A stretch of DNA of 64,000 nucleotides from Acidobacteriota bacterium (GTDB taxonomy: Bacteria > Acidobacteriota > UBA6911). The position numbers were made by a program, and so were the translations under genes. The stretch spans positions 46,462 to 110,461 of the forward strand of contig JAAYCX010000097.1 of NCBI GenBank assembly GCA_012729555.1, given 5' to 3'. The notes beneath the pieces are model-generated. The model was not told the origin of the DNA and searched no databases. It saw nothing but the letters and a program-made list of their open reading frames with translations. Below are positions 27,624-37,679 of the stretch, piece after piece (within the stretch, counting starts at the first letter, position 1; the number at the start of each line of letters is the position of its first letter).

Positions 27624-28352
27624 ATGAAGATCTCCAGCCGCATCCCCCGATCGATGATTTCGGCGCTGGCTTTTGCCTCCGCCCTTGCCCTGCCGGCCGC
27701 CGCGCAGCTCCTGCCGCCCGGAGCCGCATCCGGGGAGGCGGGGCCGGTGGTGGTTTCCCCGACCCAGGACCGGTTCCTCATGCTGGTTCAGCCCCGGGAC
27801 CTGACCGAGATCGACCGCGACATCGAGATGGCCCGCCAGCTCGAAATCGCGGCGAGGGAAGCGGAACGCGTAGCCCAGGCGGGGCGCGAGGCCTCGAAAT
27901 CAAGGATCGACGAAAAGAAACGGGCGCTCTCGGACAACAAGGACAGACTGAAGGCGGCCAAAGACGCCAAAAATCAATCCGAGGTCCTGCTTCTCGAATC
28001 GGAGAAGAAAGCCCTGGAGCGCGACAAGAGCCTGCACGAGGAGCGGGAGTCGCTCCGGGAGGCCGAAATCGACCTTGCGAAGAAGCGAATCGAGCTGGCC
28101 GCACGGATGAAGCAGGCGTTCGACCTGGAGCGGCAGCTGGTAATCAAGCGCGGGGAGCAGGCGGATATCAACGTCAGCGGCCCCGAGACCGCCCGCGCGG
28201 CCAGCATCGTGGCCGATCTCGAGCGGGCGACGCTCGAGATGCAGAAGAAGGTGGCCGAAAGCCAGGGGGATGTGGCCGATCGGGCCAAAAGGGTCGTGGA
28301 CCGGCAACTGAAAACGCTCGCCGCTCAGCAGAAGGTCTTCGCCGGCCGATAG
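27624..28352 (+). CDS. Secreted coiled-coil protein of unknown function
   Basis: A 242-residue protein with a signal peptide (about 1-28, ending AAAQ). Residues 55-170 are almost entirely charged heptad-like sequence, predicting a long coiled coil, followed by a second helical stretch to the end. No catalytic motif or known domain is recognised. It is separated from HtpX by 90 bases and faces the convergent PBP1C gene 28 bases away. A periplasmic structural or adaptor role is possible but unsupported. Confidence 0.7.
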   Translation: MKISSRIPRSMISALAFASALALPAAAQLLPPGAASGEAGPVVVSPTQDRFLMLVQPRDLTEIDRDIEMARQLEIAAREAERVAQAGREASKSRIDEKKRALSDNKDRLKAAKDAKNQSEVLLLESEKKALERDKSLHEERESLREAEIDLAKKRIELAARMKQAFDLERQLVIKRGEQADINVSGPETARAASIVADLERATLEMQKKVAESQGDVADRAKRVVDRQLKTLAAQQKVFAGR

Positions 28353-28380
28353 CCGGCATGTCCGCAGGGGCGGGGCCGGC

Positions 28381-30576
28381 TCAGTCCGGCCCGCCCCGGA
28401 CGGTGAAGCGGACCCGGTCGACGGTTTCCCCGTCCGCGCTTCGCAGCAGGAGCGTGTGCGCGCCCGCCGCCGGGGTCCAGAACAGCAGGCTTCCGGCACC
28501 CCCCATGGCCGCGCCGTCCAGTTCCCAGGAGAGGTCCGCCGCCGGCGGGCGCGCCTCGAAAAATACCTTCTGCCGGTCGGACGGGATATCGGGGTCCCAG
28601 GCGATGATCTCCCCGTCGGCCGGGGCGAGGATCCTCCCCCCGGGGCCGCCGGCGGCCGCTTCCACCACCTCCATCTCCGTCCCCGCGAGAAACCATTCCC
28701 GCCCCGTGATGCCCAGGTCGGGCAGCGCGGTTACCCGGGCGACCAGCCCCGGAGGCGGTTCGCGGCGGTGGGCGGGATCTTCCCGGGAGAGGTCGTGCAT
28801 GATCTCCGCCCAGAGGGGGGCCGCCCCGGTGACCCCCAGGACGTTCCACATCGGTTCGCCGGTGAAATTCCCCATCCAGACCCCCACGGTGTAGCGGCCG
28901 GAGTACCCGACGCACCAGTTGTCGCGCATGTCCTTGCTGGTGCCGGTCTTGACCGCCGCCTGGAACGGGGTGGCCAGCGGGCTGTCCAGCCCGAAGGCGT
29001 AGCTGCGGCTCTCCCGGTCGGACAGGATATCGCCGACGATGAAGGCGGCCCCGGGGGAAAAGACCCTCCGCCCCTCTCCCGGCCCGGGACCCCCGGGCAG
29101 GAGGCGCAGGGGGGTCCACACGCCCCCCGCGGCCAGCGCCCGGTAACCGCCCGTCAGGTCCCAGAGGGTGATGTCGGCCGAGCCGAGCGCCAGCGAGGGA
29201 CCGTAATAATCCGCCCGGCGCAGGCCGCGGAACTCCATCCGCCGGAGCCTGTCCAGAAAGGGCTCCACCCCCGTGAGCTCCAGGACCCGGACGGCCGGGA
29301 TATTGATGGAGGAAGCCAGGGCGATGCGGGCGGTGACCGGCCCGCGAAAACGGCGGTCGTAATTCTCCGGCCGGTACATCCCCCCTCCCGCCTGGGCGAT
29401 CTCGAGCGGGGCGTCCTCGAGGATGGAGGCGGCGGTGATCAGGCGCCGCTCGATCGCGAGGGCGTAGAGGAAGGGCTTGAGCGAGGACCCCGCCTGCCGG
29501 AGGGCCCGGACGCCGTCGACGTGCCGGGCGCTGGAAAAATCCCCCCCGCTCCCGGCGTAGGCCAGCACCTCACCGCTCGGGTTGTCGACGACGAGCACCG
29601 CGCCGTCCCGGACGTTGCGCGGGGCGAGTTCGGCCAGGCGGCGGCCGAGCGCTTCGACCACGCGCCGCTGCAGCGCCCCGTCCAGGGTGGAGCGGACCGT
29701 GACCGCGCCGCCCCGGCCCGGCGCGGGCCCCTTGCCCCGCCACTCGGCGAAAAGGATCCGGGCGGCGTGGGGGGCCCACCGGCTCCCGTCCGGGAGTTGA
29801 TGGGCCCGGCGGAAAGCCTCGCGGCAGCGCCGCTCCAGGTCCGCGGCGGAGAGCCGCCAGCCGAGGTTGCGCCCCAGGGCCTCCGCACGCGCGCCGACCC
29901 TGGCCACCGGGGCGTTCGGGGCGCGGATCAACGCGGCCAGGATCGCCGCCTCGGCCGCGACGACGCCGTGGGGCGCCTTGCCGAAAATGCCGAGGGCGGC
30001 GGCCGTGACCCCCTCCAGTTCGCCCCGGAACGGGGCCAGGTTCAGGTAGGCCTCGAGGATGTCGCCCTTGGTCCACTCCCGCTCCAGCCGCCGCGCCAGG
30101 CGCATCTGGTCGAACTTATGCCCGAGGGTGCGGCCCGGGGGCGGGGGAACCGATTCGGGGAGGAGGAAGGAGACGAGCTGCATCGTGATGGTGCTGGCGC
30201 CGCGGCGCGCCCCCCCGCCCAGGCTCCCGGCGGCGGCCGCCAGGGCCGAGCGCCAGTCGACCCCGCGATGCCTGTAGAAGCGCCGGTCCTCCGCCTCGAC
30301 GACGGCCTCGAGCAGCGCCGGGGACATCATCGAGAGCGGGGTCCATCCGGCCCTGCGCCCCTCGTAGGAGAGGCGCACCCGGTCGAGTTCCTCCCCGTTG
30401 CGGTCGAGCAGGACCCCTTCGCTCGGAAGGTAGCGGGCGCGCACCTCCTCCGCGGTCGGCAGGTCCGGCCCCGCGTCGAGCCCGAACCGGGCGGCGAAGA
30501 CCGCCGCCAGCGCCGACAGCGCGAGCAGGGAGACGAGCAGGATCTTCCCGCGAAGGGCCGCGATGAGGATCTTCAT
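28381..30576 (-). CDS. pbpC: Penicillin-binding protein 1C
   Basis: A 731-residue class A PBP. A signal-anchor helix (about 10-30) is followed by the GT51 glycosyltransferase domain (EAEDRRFYRHRGVD near 94-107, then GASTITMQL). The transpeptidase domain has GSSLKPF (SxxK), SSIN (SxN) and KTGTSKDMRDNW (KTG box). A C-terminal PBP_C beta domain completes the protein. It polymerises and cross-links peptidoglycan in the periplasm. As in many bacteria it is paired with an alpha-2-macroglobulin gene, here 26 bases upstream. The start at 30576 has AGGAGA before it. Confidence 0.93.
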   Translation of the reverse strand: MKILIAALRGKILLVSLLALSALAAVFAARFGLDAGPDLPTAEEVRARYLPSEGVLLDRNGEELDRVRLSYEGRRAGWTPLSMMSPALLEAVVEAEDRRFYRHRGVDWRSALAAAAGSLGGGARRGASTITMQLVSFLLPESVPPPPGRTLGHKFDQMRLARRLEREWTKGDILEAYLNLAPFRGELEGVTAAALGIFGKAPHGVVAAEAAILAALIRAPNAPVARVGARAEALGRNLGWRLSAADLERRCREAFRRAHQLPDGSRWAPHAARILFAEWRGKGPAPGRGGAVTVRSTLDGALQRRVVEALGRRLAELAPRNVRDGAVLVVDNPSGEVLAYAGSGGDFSSARHVDGVRALRQAGSSLKPFLYALAIERRLITAASILEDAPLEIAQAGGGMYRPENYDRRFRGPVTARIALASSINIPAVRVLELTGVEPFLDRLRRMEFRGLRRADYYGPSLALGSADITLWDLTGGYRALAAGGVWTPLRLLPGGPGPGEGRRVFSPGAAFIVGDILSDRESRSYAFGLDSPLATPFQAAVKTGTSKDMRDNWCVGYSGRYTVGVWMGNFTGEPMWNVLGVTGAAPLWAEIMHDLSREDPAHRREPPPGLVARVTALPDLGITGREWFLAGTEMEVVEAAAGGPGGRILAPADGEIIAWDPDIPSDRQKVFFEARPPAADLSWELDGAAMGGAGSLLFWTPAAGAHTLLLRSADGETVDRVRFTVRGGPD

Positions 30577-30602
30577 CCCTGTCGTTCTCCTCTCCGGTCC
30601 GC

Positions 30603-33600
30603 TCAGGGGAGGATGGTCACCGGCGCGTTCGGGCTTTCCCCCAGCATCTCCGGCGCGTAGAGCGCCTCCACCCGCGTCGGCGGGAGGTTGAAGCTCCCGG
30701 GATTGTCCAGTCGCACCGTGTACTCCACCACCCAGGCCCCCTTGGGAACATAATCGTAATAGGCGCGGAACGCCTCCCGGGACCGTTCCTCGAAAGCGGG
30801 CCAGGTCCAGCCCCGCCGCTCCTCCCCCTGGACCGCCAGCCTGGAATCGCGTCCCAGTCCGCCCCCCAGGATGGAGGCGCCGCCGGGGATCGGGTCGTTG
30901 ACCGCCACCCAGCCCATGCCCGCCTGGGCTTCGCATTCAAGGCGCACGCGCGCGATATCACCGCGGCTCCAGGCGCCCGGGCGTTTCTGCACCACCGGCG
31001 TCATGATTTTCCTGACCCGGTACCCGTTTTCGAAAGGGGCCTCGAGCGGCACCGCCGCCATGGAGGTGACCACCGCCCACGGTTTGCCCTTCCCCGCGTG
31101 CTCCAGTTCGACCGTCCCCCTCCCTTCCGGCCAGGGGAGGAGGCGGGTCGCACCCCCGGGTTCCTTCCCCCAGTCCCAGACCTCCCGCCGCCCGCCCAGC
31201 CGCGCCGCGGTGGCGTCCGTCACCGGTTCTCCCTCGAAGCGGCGGGAGAATCTCTCCAGCGCCAGCACGCCCCAGGCGTTGGCCACCGTCGTCAGCCACC
31301 TCCCGCGCCGCTGGCGCGCGAGCGAGCCGCGCACGAGCCGCGGCAGGTCCCCCTGCCAGGAGGCCGCGTCGAGCACCGACAGGATCAGCCGGTTGGCGTT
31401 CGAGTCCCCCTCCGCCATCAGCCACCAGCGGGCGTCGCCCGCCTCGGTGGCAAAGCCGAGAGTCGTGCCGCGGAGATCGAGCCGGGCGCCCAGGATCCGC
31501 TCGACCTCGGCCGAGCGCCGGGCCGCGTCCGGAATGCCCGGATCCCGTCGGAGGATGTCGCGCCAGTCGATGAGGGCGGAAGTCGGCCAGGAGTTGGGAT
31601 CGATCCTGAGGGTCCGCACCCAGTCCACGACCGGGACCCGGTAACGGGAGAGCGCCTCGAGCGCCAGGAGCTTGTGGATGTCGAGGTCCCGTCCGCCCCA
31701 GGAGTCCGCGCCGGGGATTTCGCCGTTGAGAAAGGCCCGCAGGCCCGCGATCAACTGTCCCCGGACGGGGTCGGGGACGGCCCAGCCCGCCTCGTGGCCG
31801 AGGCTCAGGACGTAGGCCGTCAGGGCGACATTGCCCCACCGGGAGGAGGGGAAATATTTCAGCAGGCCGTGACCGTCCAGGTAAGCCGGCATCCGGTCCA
31901 TGACGAAATCCCAGCGCGCCCTGTCCCTCAGGCTGACGGCGCGGGAGGCCTCCTGCTCCAGGCAGGAATAGGGGTAATTCCTCATATAGTCCAGCACGCC
32001 GGGGAGCCCCCCGGCGAGGTCGGGCTGCAGCCGGACTTCGATCCCACCCGGCCCCGCGACGGCGCCGGAGGGCCGCTCCACCTCGATCCGTTCCTCCCGG
32101 TCGAGCTGCACCAGGGTGGCCTGCCAGGGCCTGACCGGCGGGTGCGCCAGGACCTCCTGCCGGACCCGGATCCGGTCCCGGAGCCCGGAGGAGGCGTCCA
32201 CCTCCACCCGGTAGTCGATCTCCGCCGCGCCGCGCGGGACCGCGATCTCCCAGCTGGCGACCGAGGCTTCGTCCGCCCCGAGCGCAAGCCGCCGCGGCGG
32301 GAGTTCCCGCCCCAGTGCCGGCGCCACCAGCCGCGCCTCCACCGATATCGTCGCCGCCGTGTTGTTGCGCACCGTGAAGGAAGCGGTGAAGCGGTCGCCC
32401 TCCCGGACCAGGGGCGGAATGCCCGAAATCACCATCAGGTCCTGCCTGGAGCGGACGGAGCGGGACCCGGTGCCGAAGCGGCCGGCGCCCTCATGGGCGA
32501 CGGCGACGATACGGAAACCGGTGAGGGAGTCGTTGAGCGGTATGTCGATGCGGGCCTCCCCCGCGGCATCGAGCGGCACACGCCCCTTCCAGAAGAGGAG
32601 GGTGTCGAAGAGCTCGCGCGTCGGTTCGCGTCCGCCCCCGCCCCCCGTCGGCACCGCCTTCAGGCCGAAGTGGCGCTTCCCCACGACGTGCATCTGGGAC
32701 GTGGCGTTCGAAACCGAGTAGGACCTCCGCCCCATCATCGCGTCGAGCAGGTCCCAGCTGTCGTTGGGCAGGAGCTCTAGCAGCGCTTCGTCCACCGCCG
32801 CCACCGCCACCTCCCCGCCGGCGGCCGACCGGCCGTCATCCGCGCGCCGGACGCGGATGTGCACCGGCACCTTTTCGCGGACCTGGTAGACCTCCCGGGG
32901 GGTCTCCACCTCGACCTTCAACTCGTGCCCCCGCCAGCCGACCTCGATCCCCGCTATCCCCAGCTTGTAGGCGGGCCGGCCCAGGTCCACCACCGCCGTC
33001 GGCTGCGTTTCCCCGGTCCGCCCGCGCACCGCGAGCACCGAGACATAGATGTTGGGGGCGTAGCCGGGCCTGATCGGCACCTCCACCACCGGCTCCCGGG
33101 CGGTCAAGGTACGGACGTAGACGTCCGACACCCCCTCCCGCTCCACCGCCACCAGCGCCGTCGCCTCCCGAAACGGCATGCGCACCTGGAAGCGGGCGGT
33201 CTCCCCCGGCTCGTAGCGGGTCTTTTCCGGGAGCAGGTCCATCCGGTCGTCGCTCGACGCCTCGAACCACCACCCCTCCGATCCCGCCACCCATACCCCG
33301 CGGTTGGCCGCGCTGGGGTTCCCTTCGGGATCCCTGGCGCGGGCCACCAGGATCACGTTCCCCTCGACGGGGGAGGGGGCTTCGCACCGGAGCAGCCCCC
33401 GAGTGTCGGTCACACCGCTGCAGAACGGCCCCTCCCTTTTCGTCTCGACGACCGATTCGTAACCGTAAAACCCCCCGACGAGGCGGCTGCGATGGGAATA
33501 GTATTTCCGGGTGAAGAGGTCCACCTCCACCGGGGCCCCGGCGACCGGTTTCCCCCCGACGTCGATGACGGCCGCCTGGATCTTCAGCTTGTCGCGCGCC

Positions 33601-36284
33601 CCCACCCAGTCGTCGGGCCGCACTCCCACGAGCCACCGGGAGGGGTAGATCGGGATCCGGCGCGATACCGTCTGGATCCCGCCGGCGGGGTCCGGGAACT
33701 CCATCTCCGCCAGGATGGCCTTCGGCCGGTCGATGGCCGGGATATCCGCGATCTCGACCCGCGCGCCGCCGGCCTTGTCGAGCACCAGCTCCCGGCTCTC
33801 CAGCGCCGGGAGCCTCCCGCCCTCCTCCTCGTAATCCTCGGCGGAGGTGCGGGTGACCCCCTCGCTGACCGGGCCGTTGGCGAAGACGAACCCGTCGAAA
33901 CCGTCCGGCGCCGGGGCGCGGGAATCCTGGAGCTGGTGGCGGAACCGGACGGTAAGCCCCGCGGCCGCGCCCCCTGACAGGTAGGCCGCCTCGAGGCCGC
34001 AGGAGAGGCGGGAGGGAGCCACCGGAGCCTCCGCGGGGGGCTGGATCGACGCCCGCAGGACCGGGAGGCGGAATTCCTCCACGCGGAAGGTGCCGGTGTA
34101 GAGGCGCGGCTGGTAGTAGCGCTCCGCGGCGAGGGGCATGGAGATCCGGTAGGCGCCGAGGTGGGCGCCGAACGGCACGGTCCACTCGCTTTCGGCCGAT
34201 CCGTCGGCCCCCCACCGGAGCTCGATCTCGTACTTCCGGTCGCTGCCGAGATGCTCGATCTCGACGCTGGCCGGGCGCTCTCCCGGGAGTGCCAGCCCCT
34301 CGAGCACCCGGCTGCGGAGGAAGTGCTTCATGTGCACCGTATCCCCCACCCTGAAGAGCGGCCGGTCGAGCACCGTGTGGGCCGACATCGACAGGTTGTC
34401 GCCGTACCCCCCCAGGTTGAAGCGCCAAGGCTCGATCCCGTCGTTCCAGCCGGAGAAGACGAAGGAGAAGTCGTCGGCCTTTCGCGCCGTGATCATCAGC
34501 CCGCCGCCGAGGCGGCTCGGGAGGCAGTCCTCGAGTTCATCCTGCTTCGGCAGCCCCGCAGGCCGGGCGATGCCGTCGGCATCGGTCTCCCCCCGCCACA
34601 GCACCTCCCCCGCGCAGTCGCGCACCTCCACCCCGGCACCCCCGACCGGGCGGGCGCCATCGAGCGTCGTCACCCAGACCAGGGAGGACTGGGCCCCCCA
34701 CTTGAAATGGACCCCCAGGTTGGTCACCAGGGCGGCCGTCGAGACATACATGGGCCGCGGCTGCCCCAGCAGCGCGGCTCCCAGCACCTCGCTCCGGATT
34801 TCGACGACGTAGAAACCGGGCCCGCCGAGCGGAATGCCCATGACCTCGAAGCTCCGGGCCCCCTGGATGCGGGGGACGGAGAGGGACGTCGACCCGGCCG
34901 CTCCCCCGAGCAGCGGTTCTCCCCGCTTCCCCCCGGGGCCGGAACGATCCGACATCTTCTTCAGCCAGAGCCGGACCTGGTTCGGGCGGTCGGGCGCGAT
35001 CCGGAGGATCCGCGCCTCCATCGCCTCCGCCTCGCGGGCCTGGTCGGGGTTGAGGATCCTCCGGCCCCGGCCGGGATCGAGGACCTCCGCGGGGTGGATG
35101 CTCCGGGCCCCTTCCCGCACCTCCAGGAGCGACCCGGCCAGGGTCGGCTCGACGTTCCGGACGGTGACGGGAAGGACGGGATCAGCGTTCCGTTCCAGGA
35201 TCCCGAAATCGGCCGCGAACTTGATCAGCGGGGGATATTCGTCCACGGGGATCTCCAGGGGAAAGCGCCCCTGGTTGTCGAGCGTCCGCCCGGCGTCGTC
35301 CCTGAGCTCCGGGGGGAGGACGAGGCGCAGGGTGGCTTTTTCCGGAAAGGGGCCGATGAAGGTCACCGCCGTGACGTGGTCGGCCGTCTCCTCCCCCCTG
35401 GCGGGCGCGTGCCGCTTTCCCCCCGGCTCCTCGAGCACCGCCCCCCGGACCGAGTCCCAGGCCACGGGAGAGGTGAACTCGAGTCTCAGGGGCGTCATCG
35501 GCAGGCAGGGGGCGTCGGCGTTGACGCGCCGGCATTCGACGCCGGCGCGGAAAACCGGGCGCACCTTGAAGCGCAGGATCCGGTCCGCCTCGTTCGTCAG
35601 TCCGGAGAGCGAACGCACCTGGCGCCCCCAGACCAGTTCCACCCGGGACCCGTTGGGAAACCGGCGCCGGGCTTTCAGCAGGAGGAGCGGGGCATCGGGG
35701 GCCGCGCGCAGGCCGCGCACCGCCGCGAGCACCCTGGACCGTTCCTCCCCCCCGAGCACCCGTACACCCACCCGCTCCCCGATTCCGTCAACCCGGAAAT
35801 GGACCGACTTGAGGACGGAGGCTTCATCCGGATCGCAGTCGAGGCTCAGAACGAAAACCTGTTCCTCGTCGATCGAGGAACTCCCCTCCCAGGGGCGCGA
35901 GGTCCGGACGGCGGGGCCGCCGGTGTGGAAGGAAAAGACGCGCCCCCCTTCCACCTGCCGGCCGGCGAGGGTCATGAGGCCGGGGCGCACCGTGAAGGTC
36001 GCGCGGACGCCGCCCGGGAGGTCCTTCTCGAAGTCGTAGACCCAGTGGGTCTCGTCCTCCCACTTGCCCGACCCGGCGACGGGGGCCTCGATCAGGAAGG
36101 GGCTCACGCGGTCGCGGGGGTCGCCCAGGGGCGTCATGGCCTCGGAAAAACGCGCCCGCACCTGGCGGACGTTTTTCACGAACCCTTCCGGGCCGAACGA
36201 TTCGATCACGGCCGGCGGTTCCTGGGCATGAGCCGGGAGAACCGACAACCACGCAAGCAGAACGACGAGTCCGTAAAGTCGCAT
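30603..36284 (-). CDS. Bacterial alpha-2-macroglobulin with thioester motif
   Basis: A 1893-residue periplasmic protein with signal peptide (1-20, ending AHA). It follows the MG-domain architecture of bacterial alpha-2-macroglobulins, with an internal bait-like region and an alpha-helical thioester domain. The thioester motif CLEQ is intact, with Cys at residue 1441. Such proteins trap proteases covalently and are thought to defend the envelope, with PBP1C repairing the wall. The signal has no lipobox, so unlike the E. coli lipoprotein it may be soluble. It overlaps no neighbour and sits 44 bases downstream of the NtrC-type regulator gene in a run of same-strand envelope genes. Confidence 0.93.
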   Translation of the reverse strand: MRLYGLVVLLAWLSVLPAHAQEPPAVIESFGPEGFVKNVRQVRARFSEAMTPLGDPRDRVSPFLIEAPVAGSGKWEDETHWVYDFEKDLPGGVRATFTVRPGLMTLAGRQVEGGRVFSFHTGGPAVRTSRPWEGSSSIDEEQVFVLSLDCDPDEASVLKSVHFRVDGIGERVGVRVLGGEERSRVLAAVRGLRAAPDAPLLLLKARRRFPNGSRVELVWGRQVRSLSGLTNEADRILRFKVRPVFRAGVECRRVNADAPCLPMTPLRLEFTSPVAWDSVRGAVLEEPGGKRHAPARGEETADHVTAVTFIGPFPEKATLRLVLPPELRDDAGRTLDNQGRFPLEIPVDEYPPLIKFAADFGILERNADPVLPVTVRNVEPTLAGSLLEVREGARSIHPAEVLDPGRGRRILNPDQAREAEAMEARILRIAPDRPNQVRLWLKKMSDRSGPGGKRGEPLLGGAAGSTSLSVPRIQGARSFEVMGIPLGGPGFYVVEIRSEVLGAALLGQPRPMYVSTAALVTNLGVHFKWGAQSSLVWVTTLDGARPVGGAGVEVRDCAGEVLWRGETDADGIARPAGLPKQDELEDCLPSRLGGGLMITARKADDFSFVFSGWNDGIEPWRFNLGGYGDNLSMSAHTVLDRPLFRVGDTVHMKHFLRSRVLEGLALPGERPASVEIEHLGSDRKYEIELRWGADGSAESEWTVPFGAHLGAYRISMPLAAERYYQPRLYTGTFRVEEFRLPVLRASIQPPAEAPVAPSRLSCGLEAAYLSGGAAAGLTVRFRHQLQDSRAPAPDGFDGFVFANGPVSEGVTRTSAEDYEEEGGRLPALESRELVLDKAGGARVEIADIPAIDRPKAILAEMEFPDPAGGIQTVSRRIPIYPSRWLVGVRPDDWVGARDKLKIQAAVIDVGGKPVAGAPVEVDLFTRKYYSHRSRLVGGFYGYESVVETKREGPFCSGVTDTRGLLRCEAPSPVEGNVILVARARDPEGNPSAANRGVWVAGSEGWWFEASSDDRMDLLPEKTRYEPGETARFQVRMPFREATALVAVEREGVSDVYVRTLTAREPVVEVPIRPGYAPNIYVSVLAVRGRTGETQPTAVVDLGRPAYKLGIAGIEVGWRGHELKVEVETPREVYQVREKVPVHIRVRRADDGRSAAGGEVAVAAVDEALLELLPNDSWDLLDAMMGRRSYSVSNATSQMHVVGKRHFGLKAVPTGGGGGREPTRELFDTLLFWKGRVPLDAAGEARIDIPLNDSLTGFRIVAVAHEGAGRFGTGSRSVRSRQDLMVISGIPPLVREGDRFTASFTVRNNTAATISVEARLVAPALGRELPPRRLALGADEASVASWEIAVPRGAAEIDYRVEVDASSGLRDRIRVRQEVLAHPPVRPWQATLVQLDREERIEVERPSGAVAGPGGIEVRLQPDLAGGLPGVLDYMRNYPYSCLEQEASRAVSLRDRARWDFVMDRMPAYLDGHGLLKYFPSSRWGNVALTAYVLSLGHEAGWAVPDPVRGQLIAGLRAFLNGEIPGADSWGGRDLDIHKLLALEALSRYRVPVVDWVRTLRIDPNSWPTSALIDWRDILRRDPGIPDAARRSAEVERILGARLDLRGTTLGFATEAGDARWWLMAEGDSNANRLILSVLDAASWQGDLPRLVRGSLARQRRGRWLTTVANAWGVLALERFSRRFEGEPVTDATAARLGGRREVWDWGKEPGGATRLLPWPEGRGTVELEHAGKGKPWAVVTSMAAVPLEAPFENGYRVRKIMTPVVQKRPGAWSRGDIARVRLECEAQAGMGWVAVNDPIPGGASILGGGLGRDSRLAVQGEERRGWTWPAFEERSREAFRAYYDYVPKGAWVVEYTVRLDNPGSFNLPPTRVEALYAPEMLGESPNAPVTILP

Positions 36285-36328
36285 ATCCCCTCCGGCAATG
36301 GTTTCCCCGGCCCTCCGGTCCCCGCCCC

Positions 36329-37663
36329 CTAACGCCCGGCCACGCCGTATTCCTTGAGTCGGTACTGCAGGGTGCGCAGGCTGATCCCCAGTTCCTCGGC
36401 CGTGGCGCGCCGGTCCCCCCCGTGGCGCTCGAGGGCGGCAAGGATCGTTTCCCTTTCCGCCCGCGCCAGCAGTCCCGTCCGCCCGGGTCCGGCAGCGGCG
36501 GCGGCCTTCATCGGAAGGCCGTCGGCGTCGATCGCCCCGGTCGGCGCCAGGATCAGGGCGCGTTCGACGGCGTTCGACAGCTCCCGCACGTTCCCGGGCC
36601 AGTCATGGCGCAAAAGGAGTTCCCGGGCCCCGGCGGTGAACCCCGGAGCCGGCTTCCCCATGCGGGCGGAGAGGCTTCGGGCGAAGAAATCGGCCAGCGG
36701 CAGGATATCCTCGCGCCGCTCGCGCAGCGGCGGGATGGGGATCGGGAAGACGTTCAGGCGGTAATAGAGATCCTCCCGGAAGCTTTTCCCGGCGATGGCC
36801 TCGCGGAGCGACCGGTTGGTCGCGGCGAGCACCCTCACGTCCACGGCGATCGACCGGTCGCCGCCGACCCGCTCGAACTGCTGCTCCTGGAGCACCCGCA
36901 GCAGTTTCGCCTGCAGGTCCACCCCCATGTCCGCGATTTCGTCCAGGAAGAGGGTGCCGCCGCTCGCCAGTTCGAAGCGCCCCCGGCGCGTCTGCGTCGC
37001 CCCGGTGAAAGCCCCCTTTTCGTGCCCGAACAGCTCCGATTCGAGCAGCGTCTCCGGGATCGCGGCGCAGTTGACGGCGACGAACGCGTGCGCGCGCCGG
37101 GGACTCCGCCGGTGGATGAAGCGGGCCACCACCTCCTTGCCGGTCCCCGATTCCCCCGTCAGCAGGACCGTGGTCGGCTGCGGCGCCACCTGCTCCGCGA
37201 GCCGGAAGACGCGCTTCATGCCGTCGCTCTCGGCGATGATGTCCGCGGGGAAGGCCGCGTCCGTCTCCTGCTGGTGGAGGAGGCTGCGGTCGCGCAGGCC
37301 GCTCCGGCCGATCACCCTGCCGGCCACGACCCGCAGCTCCTCCGGGCTCTTGAGCGGCTTGGTCAGGTACTCCTCCGCCCCCAGCTTGATCGCTTCCACG
37401 GCCGTTTCCACCGACCCGTAGGCCGTCAGGACGATGACGGGGGTCTCCGGGGCGTGCTCGCGCATCCACCGGATCAGCTCGATCCCCCCCATGTCGGGCA
37501 TCCGCTCGTCGGTGATCACCAGGCTGAAGCTGCGGGCGGAGAGGAGCTCCGACGCCTCGCGCCCGTCGGCCGCCGTCACCACCTCGTATTCGCGGGCAAG
37601 CGCGCCCCCGACAAACTGCCGCTGGCCCGGCTCGTCGTCCACCACAAGGATTCTGTGTTTCAT
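36329..37663 (-). CDS. NtrC-type sigma54-dependent response regulator
   Basis: A 444-residue regulator with a receiver domain (phospho-acceptor Asp52 in VITDERMPDMGG), an AAA+ domain with GESGTGKE Walker A and the sigma54-contact loop GAFTGA, and a Fis-type HTH at the end (GDRRATAEELGISLRTLQYRL). It activates sigma54 promoters after phosphorylation. It has no kinase neighbour. It lies inside an envelope gene run, 16 bases after the DUF3999 gene. The start at 37663 was chosen because the receiver domain begins there; 12 further codons upstream overlap the neighbouring gene. Confidence 0.92.
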   Translation of the reverse strand: MKHRILVVDDEPGQRQFVGGALAREYEVVTAADGREASELLSARSFSLVITDERMPDMGGIELIRWMREHAPETPVIVLTAYGSVETAVEAIKLGAEEYLTKPLKSPEELRVVAGRVIGRSGLRDRSLLHQQETDAAFPADIIAESDGMKRVFRLAEQVAPQPTTVLLTGESGTGKEVVARFIHRRSPRRAHAFVAVNCAAIPETLLESELFGHEKGAFTGATQTRRGRFELASGGTLFLDEIADMGVDLQAKLLRVLQEQQFERVGGDRSIAVDVRVLAATNRSLREAIAGKSFREDLYYRLNVFPIPIPPLRERREDILPLADFFARSLSARMGKPAPGFTAGARELLLRHDWPGNVRELSNAVERALILAPTGAIDADGLPMKAAAAAGPGRTGLLARAERETILAALERHGGDRRATAEELGISLRTLQYRLKEYGVAGR

Positions 37664-37679
37664 AAGGCCCCGTTCGAAG

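Noticed and set aside
18310..37663. Pairing of the PAS-GAF kinase with the NtrC-type regulator
   Set aside because: They lie about 16 kb apart in different transcription units; nothing in the sequence links them.
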